Below, piece after piece: positions 15,722-25,183 of a stretch of DNA of 64,000 nt. How positions within the stretch are numbered: the first letter of the stretch is position 1; the number at the start of each line of letters is the position of its first letter. The DNA lies in NCBI GenBank assembly GCA_934167485.1, contig CAKPKL010000006.1, forward strand, positions 1-64,000, given 5' to 3'. This DNA comes from an uncultured Bacilli bacterium (GTDB taxonomy: Bacteria > Bacillota_I > Bacilli_A > RF39 > UBA660). The position numbers were made by a program, and so were the translations under genes. The notes beneath the pieces were generated by a model, which saw only the letters and a program-made list of their open reading frames with translations, was not told the DNA's origin and did not search any database.

Positions 15722-16984
15722 CTAAAAAAGTTTGACTATATCACTATAAGTGATTGCCACCATCAAAATCATAAGTAAAATAAACCCAATACTATGAATA
15801 GTATTCTCAACTTTAGGATCAATCTTGCTACCCTTTAGCTTTTCAATTATAATAAACAACACATGTCCACCATCAAAAGCAGGTAAAGGTAATAAATTTA
15901 TAAACCCTACATTTATACATATCAAACACAATAAAGATATAATATTTTTAAATCCATATTTAGAATAAATACTTACAACATTAAAAATTCCAACAGGACC
16001 TGATAACATACTTAAGCTAATCTTTCCAGTAATCAAATAAAAAACTGTAAAAATCATTTGTTCAATAGTACTAAAGAACTTAGTAAAAGCATATTTAACA
16101 GCTGTAAAAAATCCCTTTGATTCTTTACCTTTAATATAAAAGCCATAACTATATCCTAAAGACTCATCATCTGTTTTATCACTAACCTCTACACTAATTA
16201 AACTTTTCTTACCATTTTCAGATTCAACTTCCATCTTAAACTTATCATCATCTATTTCATCTAACTTATTTAATAAATCTAAATAGCTAGAAACTTTATT
16301 ACCATTTATACTAAGAATCTTATCGCCTTTACTTAATCCTTTTAAAGAACTTTCCAAAACAGTTAAATCAGAAATAGAAAATCCATAATCTTTACCATAT
16401 AACAAATTAGATTTTCCAACCTTAATAGGAGTTACATCAACTTCATTTTTCTTACCCTTAGAATCCTTTACAGTCATAGTAAATTCTTTATCTCCTACTA
16501 TAGTCATTTCTAAAGCTAATTTATCATAATTATTTACAAAATGAGAATTGATTGCTACTATCTTATCACCATCATTTAATCCTTTAATTGTACTACCATT
16601 AATATAAACATTATCTAGAGATATTTTACTAAATAACCCTACAAAAAACAATAAAACAATAGAAAGCAAGAAATTCATCATAACTCCTGCTACCATAATC
16701 ATAAATCTTTGAAAAGCAGGTTTATTATTTAACCTTTTATCTTCTGGAATAGACTCATCTTCATCTATTTCCTCACCTGCCATTTGAACAAATCCACCTA
16801 TTGGAAACAATCTTATACAATAATCGGTTTCATCATTTTTTCTATTAAACTTAAATAACCTAGGGCCCATACCTAAAGAAAATTCATATACATGAACCCC
16901 AAACTTTTTAGCAAACATAAAATGTCCCAATTCATGTATAAATACAGTAACTCCTAAAATTAATACAAAATAAACTATTGTCAT
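15722..16984 (-). CDS. rseP: RseP/RasP site-2 membrane metalloprotease
   Basis: 420 residues. Intramembrane zinc protease that cleaves membrane-spanning regulators such as anti-sigma factors. The HELGH zinc motif (H17, E18, H21) is in the first membrane segment; the third ligand is in NLLPLPAFDGGHVLF near the C-terminus. Two PDZ-like segments lie between. I choose the ATG at 16984 with AAAGGTGA upstream, 11 bases after the cdsA stop; an ATG five codons earlier overlaps cdsA but has no site. It follows cdsA as in many Bacilli. Confidence 0.94.
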   Translation of the reverse strand: MTIVYFVLILGVTVFIHELGHFMFAKKFGVHVYEFSLGMGPRLFKFNRKNDETDYCIRLFPIGGFVQMAGEEIDEDESIPEDKRLNNKPAFQRFMIMVAGVMMNFLLSIVLLFFVGLFSKISLDNVYINGSTIKGLNDGDKIVAINSHFVNNYDKLALEMTIVGDKEFTMTVKDSKGKKNEVDVTPIKVGKSNLLYGKDYGFSISDLTVLESSLKGLSKGDKILSINGNKVSSYLDLLNKLDEIDDDKFKMEVESENGKKSLISVEVSDKTDDESLGYSYGFYIKGKESKGFFTAVKYAFTKFFSTIEQMIFTVFYLITGKISLSMLSGPVGIFNVVSIYSKYGFKNIISLLCLICINVGFINLLPLPAFDGGHVLFIIIEKLKGSKIDPKVENTIHSIGFILLMILMVAITYSDIVKLF

Positions 16985-16995
16985 CAAATCACCTT

Positions 16996-17796
16996 TCATA
17001 ATAAATTCATAAAAAATGTAAATGTTATCATTACAAAAATTATGCTGTCAAACCTATCCAAAACTCCACCATGCCCTGGCATTATATTTGAAAAATCTTT
17101 TACTTTATAAGTCCTTTTTATAGCTGAAAAGAATAAATCGCCTAATTGCCCTATTAAACTTAATAACAAAACCACAAAAGTGACAGCAAAAATAGAAGCA
17201 TTCGTGTTTATTACAGTTAAATAATAAACCGTGCAAACAAAAGTGCCTACTACACTACCAATTATTGTTCCTTCCCATGTTTTATTAGGAGAAATAACTT
17301 TTAACAATTTAGTCTTACCAATAAGTCTTCCACCAAAATAAGCATAAGAATCAGTAATTATTGTTATTAAAAATAAAAATATAATCAAATCTAATCCTTT
17401 AGATCTATACATATAAAATAGTGACATAGAACATCCTAAAAACAACACACCACCAAGCATATAAAAAGCATCTTTTATACTATAAATCTTTTCATCATGA
17501 TAAAATATAACAGGAGATAAAATAAACAAAAATAACCCTGACACAATTCTATAATCAATTAAAAAATTTAAGTCACTATTTAAAGTATTACCAAAATATA
17601 AAAGTGTAATAGCAATATAAGAAATTAACCTAATAAAATCTGGTATCTTTCTAGTATCTTGTCTTACCTTCATAAACTCCCTTAACCCTAAAAGAGTTAA
17701 AATATAAAATGCAGCATTAAAAAACCTACCACCAACAATAAAAATAGGTATAAAAATCATAAATGCTACAATAGCACTAATTACTCTTTGCTTCAT
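16996..17796 (-). CDS. cdsA: CdsA, phosphatidate cytidylyltransferase
   Basis: 266 residues, polytopic membrane enzyme making CDP-diacylglycerol from phosphatidate and CTP. The family signature is complete: SAIKRTYKVKDFSNIMPGHG, continuing into GVLDRFDS. An NKTWEG segment precedes it. The ATG at 17796 has TTGGAGGAT upstream; the frame extends 14 codons further without a site. It heads the cdsA-rseP-ABC exporter operon; uppS and dxr, common neighbours elsewhere, are absent. Confidence 0.96.
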   Translation of the reverse strand: MKQRVISAIVAFMIFIPIFIVGGRFFNAAFYILTLLGLREFMKVRQDTRKIPDFIRLISYIAITLLYFGNTLNSDLNFLIDYRIVSGLFLFILSPVIFYHDEKIYSIKDAFYMLGGVLFLGCSMSLFYMYRSKGLDLIIFLFLITIITDSYAYFGGRLIGKTKLLKVISPNKTWEGTIIGSVVGTFVCTVYYLTVINTNASIFAVTFVVLLLSLIGQLGDLFFSAIKRTYKVKDFSNIMPGHGGVLDRFDSIIFVMITFTFFMNLL

Positions 17797-17858
17797 ATTA
17801 TCCTCCAAGTCTATAATATAATTATAATATATAAACAAAATTATTACAACAAATATAA

Positions 17859-17885
17859 GAAAAAAAATTGGATTACTCCAATTTT
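17859..17885 (-). terminator. Terminator of rpsP-khpA
   Basis: Stem AAAATTGGA/TCCAATTTT with loop TTAC, then a T run on the minus strand. Confidence 0.85.
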
Positions 17886-18126
17886 ATAATGAATCAATAT
17901 TAATTCTAACTCTACCCAATTTCTTAGTATAAGCTGCAGCTTGAACTATAGTACGAATTGAGTTAGCAATATTTCCACCTTTTCCAATAATAGCACTCAT
18001 ATAATCACTAGGTACTAAAATTTGAATAACAGTATCACCTTCAGCATCTATTTTTTTTACACTAATATCTTCTACCTCAGGTAATAATTCTTTCACTAAA
18101 AACTCTGTTAAACTAACTAATTCCAT
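17884..18126 (-). CDS. khpA: KhpA, KH-domain RNA-binding protein
   Basis: 80 residues forming one KH domain with the IGKGGNIANSIR loop. KhpA partners KhpB in binding RNA and affects cell elongation in related Gram-positives. It begins two bases after the rpsP stop with only a weak GGTAA upstream, so it is probably translated by coupling. The rpsP-khpA order is conserved in Bacillota. Confidence 0.95.
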   Translation of the reverse strand: MELVSLTEFLVKELLPEVEDISVKKIDAEGDTVIQILVPSDYMSAIIGKGGNIANSIRTIVQAAAYTKKLGRVRINIDSL

Positions 18127-18128
18127 AA

Positions 18129-18431
18129 TTATTTACCAGCCTTTTCAGTTTTTTTAGCTTTCTTAGACATTTTAGTTTCATGGAACTCTTTAAGTATTCC
18201 TTCTTTACTTAAAAGATCTCTAACTGTATCAGTTGGCATAGCTCCATTATTTAACCATTTCATAGCTAAATCTTTATCTACTTTTACTACAGCTGGAGTT
18301 TCTATTGGATTATAGTATCCAATTTCTTCTATAAATCTACCATCTCTAGGAAATCTAGAATCTGCAACAACTATACGATAAAAAGGTCTTTTTTTAGCTC
18401 CCATTCTCTTTAATCTCATTTTAACTGCCAT
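18129..18431 (-). CDS. rpsP: 30S ribosomal protein S16
   Basis: 100 residues. The N-terminus MAVKMRLKRMGAKKRPFYRI and DSRFPRDGRFIEEIGYYNP are characteristic of S16. The C-terminal tail is lysine-rich. The start has ATGGAGGTG upstream, and a strong promoter lies just before it. Confidence 0.98.
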   Translation of the reverse strand: MAVKMRLKRMGAKKRPFYRIVVADSRFPRDGRFIEEIGYYNPIETPAVVKVDKDLAMKWLNNGAMPTDTVRDLLSKEGILKEFHETKMSKKAKKTEKAGK

Positions 18432-18455
18432 AAAGCACCTCCATTCACTAAATAC

Positions 18456-18484
18456 ATTTTAGCAAATAATTATACAGTTGTCAA
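18456..18484 (-). promoter_or_regulatory. Promoter of rpsP-khpA
   Basis: Minus-strand TTGACA (18484-18479), exactly 17 bases, then TAAAAT (18461-18456), about 25 bases upstream of the rpsP start. Confidence 0.85.
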
Positions 18485-18502
18485 CCTATTTTAGTTAACT
18501 TA

Positions 18503-18523
18503 ATAAAAAAGTACATTAGTACT
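18503..18523 (-). terminator. Terminator of cotE
   Basis: Stem AGTAC/GTACT with loop TAAT, then six T on the minus strand; the stem overlaps the end of cotE. Confidence 0.7.
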
Positions 18524-19052
18524 ATTTTATAAAATCATCTTTAACTTTATCTATTTCCTCTTCTTCCTTAGAAGTTAATTCATCATCTAACTCATCCCAT
18601 GGTTCCTCATCTTCTTCAATAGCTATTTTAACCTTAGTTTCTCCAACAACTTCAACCCCTAATTCCTTTTCAATATCAAAAGTTATATTCTTGCCATTAA
18701 TATTTACCCCTGAACAACTTGGTTGTTTTAAAGTTTGAACAATTATATCAGTATCACTAGATAAATCTGCACTTTCCCTTAATCTTACATTAAATAAATC
18801 ATTATAAGAGATATTTTTATTTACAACAGTAGTTTTAGAATCATTATCATATGAATACCATATATTAACATCATAAGAACCACTAACACCTATCTTATCA
18901 TTAGTCTTATATCCCTTAAATTTATGATTAATTACCCAACACCCTAAAATTGTTGTAGGTGTATTATCTACTGATATACTATAGTTATCTTTAAAAAATT
19001 TCTTACCCTTACCAATAATTGCTTTAGTAACTATTTCCTTATATAATGACAT
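18522..19052 (-). CDS. cotE: CotE, outer spore coat morphogenetic protein
   Basis: 176 residues. CotE forms the layer on which the outer spore coat is assembled in Bacillus. The match is recognisable along the length: YKEIVTKAIIGKGKKF, ILGCWVINHKF, YDVNIWYSYDNDSKT, LKQPSC, VVGETKVK and the strongly acidic C-terminal tail (EDEEPWDELDDELTSKEEEE). The start MSLYKE (19052) follows TTGAGGAGTGAT; the frame continues 20 codons upstream without support. It is monocistronic. Its presence indicates a Bacilli-type endospore former. Confidence 0.93.
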   Translation of the reverse strand: MSLYKEIVTKAIIGKGKKFFKDNYSISVDNTPTTILGCWVINHKFKGYKTNDKIGVSGSYDVNIWYSYDNDSKTTVVNKNISYNDLFNVRLRESADLSSDTDIIVQTLKQPSCSGVNINGKNITFDIEKELGVEVVGETKVKIAIEEDEEPWDELDDELTSKEEEEIDKVKDDFIK

Positions 19053-19098
19053 ATTATCACTCCTCAATTTAATATATGAAAGAAAAACCAAAAAATGC

Positions 19099-19128
19099 AA
19101 AAAAAAGCACACAATCGTGCCTTTTTCA
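19099..19128 (-). terminator. Terminator of the zinc-ribbon membrane protein gene
   Basis: Stem GCAC/GTGC with loop GATTGT, extended by A-T pairs, followed by a run of eight T on the minus strand. Confidence 0.75.
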
Positions 19129-19135
19129 AAATATA

Positions 19136-20632
19136 TTAATTTAAGTTAAACATATCATTTTGGCTAAATATATCGTTTTGATTGAACATATCATTTTGAT
19201 TAAACATATTATCTTGACCAAATGTATTATCTTGAGTTTCTTCATCACCTTGAGTTAAAGTACTATTATTACTAAAATATGTAGTAAAGTCCATTGTTGT
19301 ATATAATACATCGTTAGGAATATTAACAGTTGTACTACCTAAATCAATAAATTCCATACTTAACACTGCTTTTGATACAGAATCATCTTCGATATATTTA
19401 GATAAATCAATTGATACTTTTTGTAATTCATTTGATTTATTAATATAAAAATCAATATTAATACCTTTTTCTAAAATATCACTGTAACTTGAATCTTTAA
19501 CTAAACTATCTATATCTTCTTTTTCAGTATCACTTAACTCTGAATCAATCTTACTCATAAGAGAATTATCTATAACAAGTTGATAATGTCTAACACCATT
19601 TGACTCATCAATATATTTAAAACTTTTAGAATCCAATATATCAGATGCATCAAATGAATCGAAATCTAAATCTTCCTCTTCAGCTTCAAAATCAGATAAA
19701 TTAATCATATAATATAACCAAGTATCTGTATCAGATTTAGTAAATCCTAATAAATCAACTAAACTAGATTTAGCATATAAAGTAATATCATCCTTACTTC
19801 CTTTTGCATATACATTAATTTCATCAAAGAAAATTGATTTATTTAATTTTGCTTCAAAATTATACTCATCACCTGATTTTTCATACTTAAAATCAGCTGA
19901 TAAATTAATGGAACCAGTTTGACTACTTTCAATTAAAGCACTAAGTCTAACAGTACCGTTTTCTTTTCCTTTTGTAATATAATTGTTAACAGCTTTATTT
20001 AAAACGGAAACAGTATTTTTACTTTTACTTCCAAAAACCAATAAAGTTATTAAAATACCAACAACTAAAACAGCAGCTACACCTATTATAATTCCAACAA
20101 CCATATTATTTTTCTTTTTAGTTGGCTCTTTTGGACCATTAGGTTCTACAGATGGAACTGAATCAACACCATTTGTAGGTGGAATTTCATTCATTGTGCT
20201 TTGTACATTTGAAGCAATTGGACTAACCTCGTTATTTTCAAAAATATTTTGTACCACTGGTACATCTGGTATATTATTTATAGCAGGGTCTTGATTAACA
20301 CTAGTATTTAAAACTCCAGAAGTTTCACCTACAACACTATTAATAGCCCCATTGGTATTTTCTACAGCTGGATTTACTTGTTGATTAACTTGATTTAATC
20401 CATTTACATTAGGTACAGCATTCATATTACTATTACTTGTCTGATTTAGCATAGAACTACTATCTACTGTAGGCACATTCATACCTATATTATTTACTGT
20501 ATTATTTACAGCATTTTCCATCATACCAGCACTACTTGGAACTGGATTTACATCATTTGATACTTTATTGCCACAATACCCACAAAATAATGATTTGTCA
20601 TCTATTGTCGCACCACATTTATTACATATCAT
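19136..20632 (-). CDS. Zinc-ribbon single-pass membrane protein with extracytoplasmic domain
   Basis: 498 residues. The N-terminal zinc ribbon has CNKC and CGYC. A long Asn/Val/Pro/Ser-rich linker (about 25-170) leads to one membrane helix (about 175-197), then an external domain of about 260 residues rich in Asp, Ser and Lys, resembling the lipoprotein-like domain often seen after such helices. The C-terminus is a tandem Asn/Asp/Phe hexapeptide array. The start follows GAGGAGTGATA. Monocistronic. The zinc ribbon should be cytosolic; function unknown. Confidence 0.85.
   Translation of the reverse strand: MICNKCGATIDDKSLFCGYCGNKVSNDVNPVPSSAGMMENAVNNTVNNIGMNVPTVDSSSMLNQTSNSNMNAVPNVNGLNQVNQQVNPAVENTNGAINSVVGETSGVLNTSVNQDPAINNIPDVPVVQNIFENNEVSPIASNVQSTMNEIPPTNGVDSVPSVEPNGPKEPTKKKNNMVVGIIIGVAAVLVVGILITLLVFGSKSKNTVSVLNKAVNNYITKGKENGTVRLSALIESSQTGSINLSADFKYEKSGDEYNFEAKLNKSIFFDEINVYAKGSKDDITLYAKSSLVDLLGFTKSDTDTWLYYMINLSDFEAEEEDLDFDSFDASDILDSKSFKYIDESNGVRHYQLVIDNSLMSKIDSELSDTEKEDIDSLVKDSSYSDILEKGINIDFYINKSNELQKVSIDLSKYIEDDSVSKAVLSMEFIDLGSTTVNIPNDVLYTTMDFTTYFSNNSTLTQGDEETQDNTFGQDNMFNQNDMFNQNDIFSQNDMFNLN
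19149..19238. repeat. Five 18-bp tandem units encoding an FNQND(M/I)-type hexapeptide
   Basis: Units start at 19149, 19167, 19185, 19203 and 19221, with a consensus near AACATATCATTTTGATTA on the plus strand. They encode the C-terminal tail of the zinc-ribbon protein as in-frame hexapeptides, so copy number can change without a frameshift. Confidence 0.8.
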
Positions 20633-20673
20633 ACTATCACTCCTCTATTATATATTAAATTATATCATGAAAA

Positions 20674-20704
20674 CTCAAAAAAAAGTATAATTTTTTATAC
20701 TTTT
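20674..20704 (-). terminator. Terminator of miaB
   Basis: Stem AAAAGTATA/TATACTTTT with loop AAAAAT, then a T run on the minus strand. Confidence 0.8.
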
Positions 20705-20715
20705 CTTCATTTTCT

Positions 20716-22134
20716 TTAATTTTCTATCTCTCCATCAAGGCTCCAAGTTTTAACACCAGTAATTTTTACATTGACAATTTTACCTAACACGTTAGGATCT
20801 GCCTTTACATTTACAAGCTTCATAGTATCAGTATATCCCATAAGTTTACCTTCTTTTTCACTTAATCCCTCTAACAATACTGGTACAACACAATTTAAAT
20901 ACTTTTGATTAGCTTCATTCGCATACTTGTTTACTATATCATTTAACTTATATAATCTTTGATTTTTTTCTTCTTCTGTTAATTTGTTTTCCATACGTGC
21001 CGCTGGAGTTCCTTCACGAGGTGAATATATAAAAGTAAACGCTGAATCAAATTTACAAGTATTTACTACATCAAGAGTATCATTAAAATCTTTTTCATCT
21101 TCTCCTGGAAAAGCAACAATTATATCAGTTGTTATTGAACAATTTGGTATCCTATTTTTTATTTTATTAAACAACTCAATATATTGTTCTTTAGTATACC
21201 TTCTGCCCATAAGTTTTAATATCTTATCACTACCTGATTGAAGTGGAAGATGTATATATGGCATTATATTATCATATTTAGCTATAATATTTATCATTTT
21301 ATCATCAAAATCCCATGGATGTGATGTAACAAATCTAATTCTCTCTATCCCTGTTAGAGCTGTATCTTCTAGTAAATCACCCATAGTATATTCAATACCC
21401 AAATCTTTACCATACGCATTAACATTTTGTCCTAATAAAGTAACTTCCTTATAACCATCTTTAACTAATTCTTTTACTTCATTTAAAATATCTTCTGGTA
21501 ATCTTGAGCGTTGTTTACCTCTAGTATATGGAACAATACAATAAGTACAAAACTTATCACAACCATACATAATATTAACCCAAGCCTTATACTTAGAATC
21601 TCTCTTAACAGGAATATTTTCATAAACATCCCCTTCTATACTAAGAACATCAATTTCTTGAGTTTTATTCTCCATAGATTCCTTTAATATATTTGGAAGC
21701 TTATGTAAATTATGGGTACCAAAAACAATATCAACCCATGAATATTTACTCTTAATACTGTCTACTACATTTTCTTCTTGGGCCATACATCCACATATAC
21801 CACATATAATATTAGGGTTTGTTTCTTTTAAATGTTTAACACGACCCAAAAAACCAAACATTTTATTATGAGCATTTTCCCTTATCGCACAAGTATTTAA
21901 AATAATTATATCAGCATCTTCAAATATATCAGTACAAATAAATCCCATATCTTCAAGCATAGCGGCTAATACCTCACTATCATGAACATTCATTTGACAT
22001 CCATAAGTTTTTAAAAAATACTTTTTACCTTTACCTAAACATTTCATATTTTCTGGAACTTTATAATCATTCCTAATAATTTTAACTTCTTTTTTTGTTC
22101 TAGTTTTTGCTTCTTTTAAATTTGGTAAATTCAA
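20716..22134 (-). CDS. miaB: MiaB, tRNA-2-methylthio-N6-dimethylallyladenosine synthase
   Basis: 472 residues. Radical-SAM methylthiotransferase acting on A37 of tRNAs. Domains in order: N-terminal UPF0004 domain with cluster cysteines (TYGCQMN, LNTCAIRENA, GCMAQ), radical-SAM CDKFCTYCIVPYTRGKQRSR, and C-terminal TRAM domain. I favour the TTG start at 22134, with AAGGAAGTGG 6-10 bases upstream, over the earlier GTG at 22167, which lacks a site. Monocistronic. Confidence 0.95.
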   Translation of the reverse strand: MNLPNLKEAKTRTKKEVKIIRNDYKVPENMKCLGKGKKYFLKTYGCQMNVHDSEVLAAMLEDMGFICTDIFEDADIIILNTCAIRENAHNKMFGFLGRVKHLKETNPNIICGICGCMAQEENVVDSIKSKYSWVDIVFGTHNLHKLPNILKESMENKTQEIDVLSIEGDVYENIPVKRDSKYKAWVNIMYGCDKFCTYCIVPYTRGKQRSRLPEDILNEVKELVKDGYKEVTLLGQNVNAYGKDLGIEYTMGDLLEDTALTGIERIRFVTSHPWDFDDKMINIIAKYDNIMPYIHLPLQSGSDKILKLMGRRYTKEQYIELFNKIKNRIPNCSITTDIIVAFPGEDEKDFNDTLDVVNTCKFDSAFTFIYSPREGTPAARMENKLTEEEKNQRLYKLNDIVNKYANEANQKYLNCVVPVLLEGLSEKEGKLMGYTDTMKLVNVKADPNVLGKIVNVKITGVKTWSLDGEIEN

Positions 22135-22240
22135 ACATACCACTTCCTTCGTATAAAATAATAACACATTTTATTATTTTAAGCAATAAAATTTAATTCA
22201 TTTTTAAGTACATAATAGCTTATATTATATTGGTGATAAA

Positions 22241-22498
22241 ATGTTCTATAATAACGAAATACTTAGGATTGCTAGAATATTAGGAATTGATTTTACTAAA
22301 TTTAGTTTTGAAGATTTTAAAGAAGGAATAAATGTTGAATTAGAGCATGGATTAATTGATCCTATTACTAACGTGACAAACAACGATTTACTTAAAACAG
22401 CTAAAATTGCTCTTGCTCATTTAAATGAATTTCCAAATTATTATAATAAAAATTATGGAATAAAAGTATTTGAAGAATTTTTAAAAAATAAAAAATAA
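22241..22498 (+). CDS. DUF5661-like small protein
   Basis: 85 residues. The pattern F-NVELEHGLIDPITNVTNND, then KIALAHLNEFPNYY, matches what I recall of the DUF5661 family, whose function is unknown. Soluble, with no membrane segment. The ATG follows TTGGTGATAAA. A short plus-strand gene between two minus-strand units, divergent from miaB and convergent with the receiver gene. Confidence 0.8.
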   Translation: MFYNNEILRIARILGIDFTKFSFEDFKEGINVELEHGLIDPITNVTNNDLLKTAKIALAHLNEFPNYYNKNYGIKVFEEFLKNKK

Positions 22499-22519
22499 AG
22501 TAACTTCACTTTATTTTTA
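22491..22519. terminator. Bidirectional terminator between the DUF5661-like and receiver genes
   Basis: Stem AATAAAGT/ACTTTATT with loop AACTTC; A-rich on the left and T-rich on the right, so it can serve both converging genes. Confidence 0.65.
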
Positions 22520-22525
22520 TCTAAT

Positions 22526-22900
22526 TTATTTATAATTTTCCATTTTACTAACTACATTCTTAATATTATCTACTCCAAAAGGTTTATTTAACAAATCTAC
22601 AATTTCATAAGTAAAAGCTTTATCAATAGTCTCCTTAGAATCATCTCCACTTATTATAGATACAGGGATTCTTTTAAACAAATTATTATTTTTAAAATAA
22701 TTTAACACATAAAATCCATCAGTACCTGGCATATTTAAATCAAGTAATAGTCCTACTATTTCTCTATCTTTATCCTGTACAATTAAATCAGTTGCTTCCC
22801 TACCATTACTAGCTTTTAAAACTTCATAATCATCAGCAATAGCCTTAGCTATAATATTTTTTATAATTTCTGAATCATCTGCTACTAATATCTTTTTCAT
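22526..22900 (-). CDS. Stand-alone CheY-like receiver
   Basis: 124 residues, a receiver domain only. The acidic pair is D9-D10, the phospho-acceptor Asp lies in LLLDLNMPG (about 54), Ser is in SIISGDD and Lys in LNKPF. No output domain. It overlaps the hybrid kinase gene by 26 bases and has GGAGGG before its ATG, so it is co-expressed and is the obvious acceptor of phosphate from that kinase's Hpt domain. Downstream action is probably by protein-protein interaction. Confidence 0.92.
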   Translation of the reverse strand: MKKILVADDSEIIKNIIAKAIADDYEVLKASNGREATDLIVQDKDREIVGLLLDLNMPGTDGFYVLNYFKNNNLFKRIPVSIISGDDSKETIDKAFTYEIVDLLNKPFGVDNIKNVVSKMENYK

Positions 22901-25109
22901 TGTTACCCTCCTTTATATAATTTTTAACAATTTTAATAATTCTATTTAATTCATTCATCAAACTATCATAATTATTTTTTATATACTCTATATTATCTTC
23001 CTTACCTTTAATCTCGTGATTATATGAAAGTTGTGCTAACTTTTTGAATCCTAGATATTTACTATCACTTTTTAATGCATGAGCAAGTATAGCATAATTT
23101 TTAGTATCAGAAGATTCCATATATTCTTTCATTTTAGGGATTCTAGTTTCACACTCATTTAGAAAATCTTTTAATGTATCATTGTACATATCTATATCTC
23201 CTAAAAGTTCTATAGAACCTTTAACATCTATTCCCTTATCTTCTAAGTATGTAGTATCATATACTATTTTATTTTTACTTTGAGATATATCAGCTTTAAC
23301 ATCTACTTTTAAATATTTTACAAGTATTTTATTCAATGCATGTTTATCTATAGGTTTTGATAAATACTCATTAAATCCTACTTCTATATATTTATTAGCT
23401 TTACCATTAATCGCATCTGCTGTTAAAGCTACTACTGGTATATTAAACCCATCTAATTCTTTTAATTTCTTTAAAGTTTCAACTCCACCCATTTTAGGCA
23501 TCATTATATCCATAAATATTATATCATAAGTAACATTACTTTTTATTTTATCTAATAATTCAAATCCACTACCTAATGTTTCTATATCAGTATTATATTC
23601 ACCAAACAATCTTTTAGCGACCTTCAAATTTAATGCATTATCATCTACTACAACTATTTTATTCTTACTTAAATCTAATACTTCTTCATGTTCTTCTTCT
23701 TTTTCTAACTTAGTATTTCTTATTTCTTGTGATAAATAAATAATAAAAGTAGAACCTTCTCCATAAGTACTATTGACTATTATCTTTCCACCCATCATTT
23801 CAACTAATCTTTTAGTAATTGCAAGTCCTAGTCCAGTACCTTCTATTGTAGTATTTTTATCCTCATCAAGTCTTTGAAACTTATCAAACAACTTATCCAT
23901 TTGCTCTTTTTTTATTCCTCTACCCGTATCTTTTATAGTTATAATAAGATTACTCTTCATGTTTTCGTTAACACACTTAACATCAAAATCTATATATCCT
24001 TGCTTAGTATACTTTGCAGCATTAGTTAAAATATTAGTTATAACTTGCTTTACTTTACCTGCATCACCATATAAAACAGGAGGAATATCAGGAGCAAAAT
24101 TACATCTAAGTTCAATAGGTTTTTCTTCAATACGAGGCAATATGAGTTTAGATAAATTTTCGAGAATTTCACTTAAATTATATTCAGTATTAACAATCTC
24201 CATTTTATCTGCTTCTATCTTACTTATATCTAATATTCCATTTACTATTTCAAGTAAATTTTTAGAAGCCATTATTATATCTTTAGCATCTTCCTTAGCT
24301 TCATCCAATGTTTTAGCAGTATCAATACATTCACTAAAACCAACTATAGCATTTAAAGGTGTTCTTATTTCATGAGACATACTACTTAAAAAATCTGTTT
24401 TGGCATGATTTGCTTTCTCTGCTTGATCTTTAGCAAGTTCTAATTGGTTTAACATTTTTAAATCAGGATTTTCAATTGTAAAATACATAATAGTACATAT
24501 AAAAGTTTCTATATAAGTTAATAGTAAAATTTGTGGATAGAAGAACTGAATAAGCATAGCCACTCCTCCCACCAACAAGAAAGCAAAAACAGGAATAAAT
24601 TTTGTATCTTTTACTTTTTTGAAATTCTTAAATAGATAAAATACTATAAATATAATAGCAATGGTTGAAACAAAATATGTAAAATATACACTAGGTCCTA
24701 CTGTATATCTAATTAAAAAATCTTTTGCTACAACTAAATTAATATCTAAAACAGCAATAATAATTGTAATTAAAACATAATAAACGGTAAACAAAACCAT
24801 TCTTTTTTTTATAATTTTATTGTCATTTTTAATCATACTAAAAACATAGTATGCAAATGTTGAAATCCATAAAATAAGATAAAATAAATATGATTTATAT
24901 ATTAATTTACTTATAATAGGAAATTCATTATATATATTAGAAGCTGGCGTACATAACAGTTCAATAATTAATCCAAAAAAATTCGATATTAAAAGCATTT
25001 CATATATCTTGGTTTCTTTATTTTTTACATGCCCCTTTTTATAAAATAATATCAACAATAATACGCTAAAAGGAATAGCACATATTGGAAAAAATATTCC
25101 AGTCCCCAC
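22875..25109 (-). CDS. 7-TM hybrid sensor histidine kinase with receiver and Hpt domains
   Basis: About 744 residues. N-terminal part (about 1-220) has six to seven membrane helices, a sensor of the 7TM-kinase type. Then HisKA (SSMSHEIRTPLNAIVGFSE), ATPase (N-box ITNILTNAAKY, G-boxes DTGRGI and GTGLGLAIT), receiver (VVVDDNALN, FMDIMMPKMGG, LSKPID) and C-terminal Hpt (AHALKSDSKYLG). A full phosphorelay in one chain. The GTG at 25109 gives an N-terminus that aligns with the paralogue at 42643-44907; an ATG nine codons earlier is also possible. Neither has a strong ribosome-binding site. Confidence 0.93.
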   Translation of the reverse strand: MGTGIFFPICAIPFSVLLLILFYKKGHVKNKETKIYEMLLISNFFGLIIELLCTPASNIYNEFPIISKLIYKSYLFYLILWISTFAYYVFSMIKNDNKIIKKRMVLFTVYYVLITIIIAVLDINLVVAKDFLIRYTVGPSVYFTYFVSTIAIIFIVFYLFKNFKKVKDTKFIPVFAFLLVGGVAMLIQFFYPQILLLTYIETFICTIMYFTIENPDLKMLNQLELAKDQAEKANHAKTDFLSSMSHEIRTPLNAIVGFSECIDTAKTLDEAKEDAKDIIMASKNLLEIVNGILDISKIEADKMEIVNTEYNLSEILENLSKLILPRIEEKPIELRCNFAPDIPPVLYGDAGKVKQVITNILTNAAKYTKQGYIDFDVKCVNENMKSNLIITIKDTGRGIKKEQMDKLFDKFQRLDEDKNTTIEGTGLGLAITKRLVEMMGGKIIVNSTYGEGSTFIIYLSQEIRNTKLEKEEEHEEVLDLSKNKIVVVDDNALNLKVAKRLFGEYNTDIETLGSGFELLDKIKSNVTYDIIFMDIMMPKMGGVETLKKLKELDGFNIPVVALTADAINGKANKYIEVGFNEYLSKPIDKHALNKILVKYLKVDVKADISQSKNKIVYDTTYLEDKGIDVKGSIELLGDIDMYNDTLKDFLNECETRIPKMKEYMESSDTKNYAILAHALKSDSKYLGFKKLAQLSYNHEIKGKEDNIEYIKNNYDSLMNELNRIIKIVKNYIKEGNNEKDISSR

Positions 25110-25155
25110 ACAATCATCTCTTTTCTTTACTACCATACTATAATCAGTATAACAT

Positions 25156-25183
25156 AAAAAAAAGAATAAGTGAATTATTCTTT
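25156..25183 (-). terminator. Terminator of the first adenylate-forming enzyme gene
   Basis: Stem AAAGAATAA/TTATTCTTT with a five-base loop, then a T run on the minus strand. It separates the enzyme gene from the kinase gene just downstream. Confidence 0.8.
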
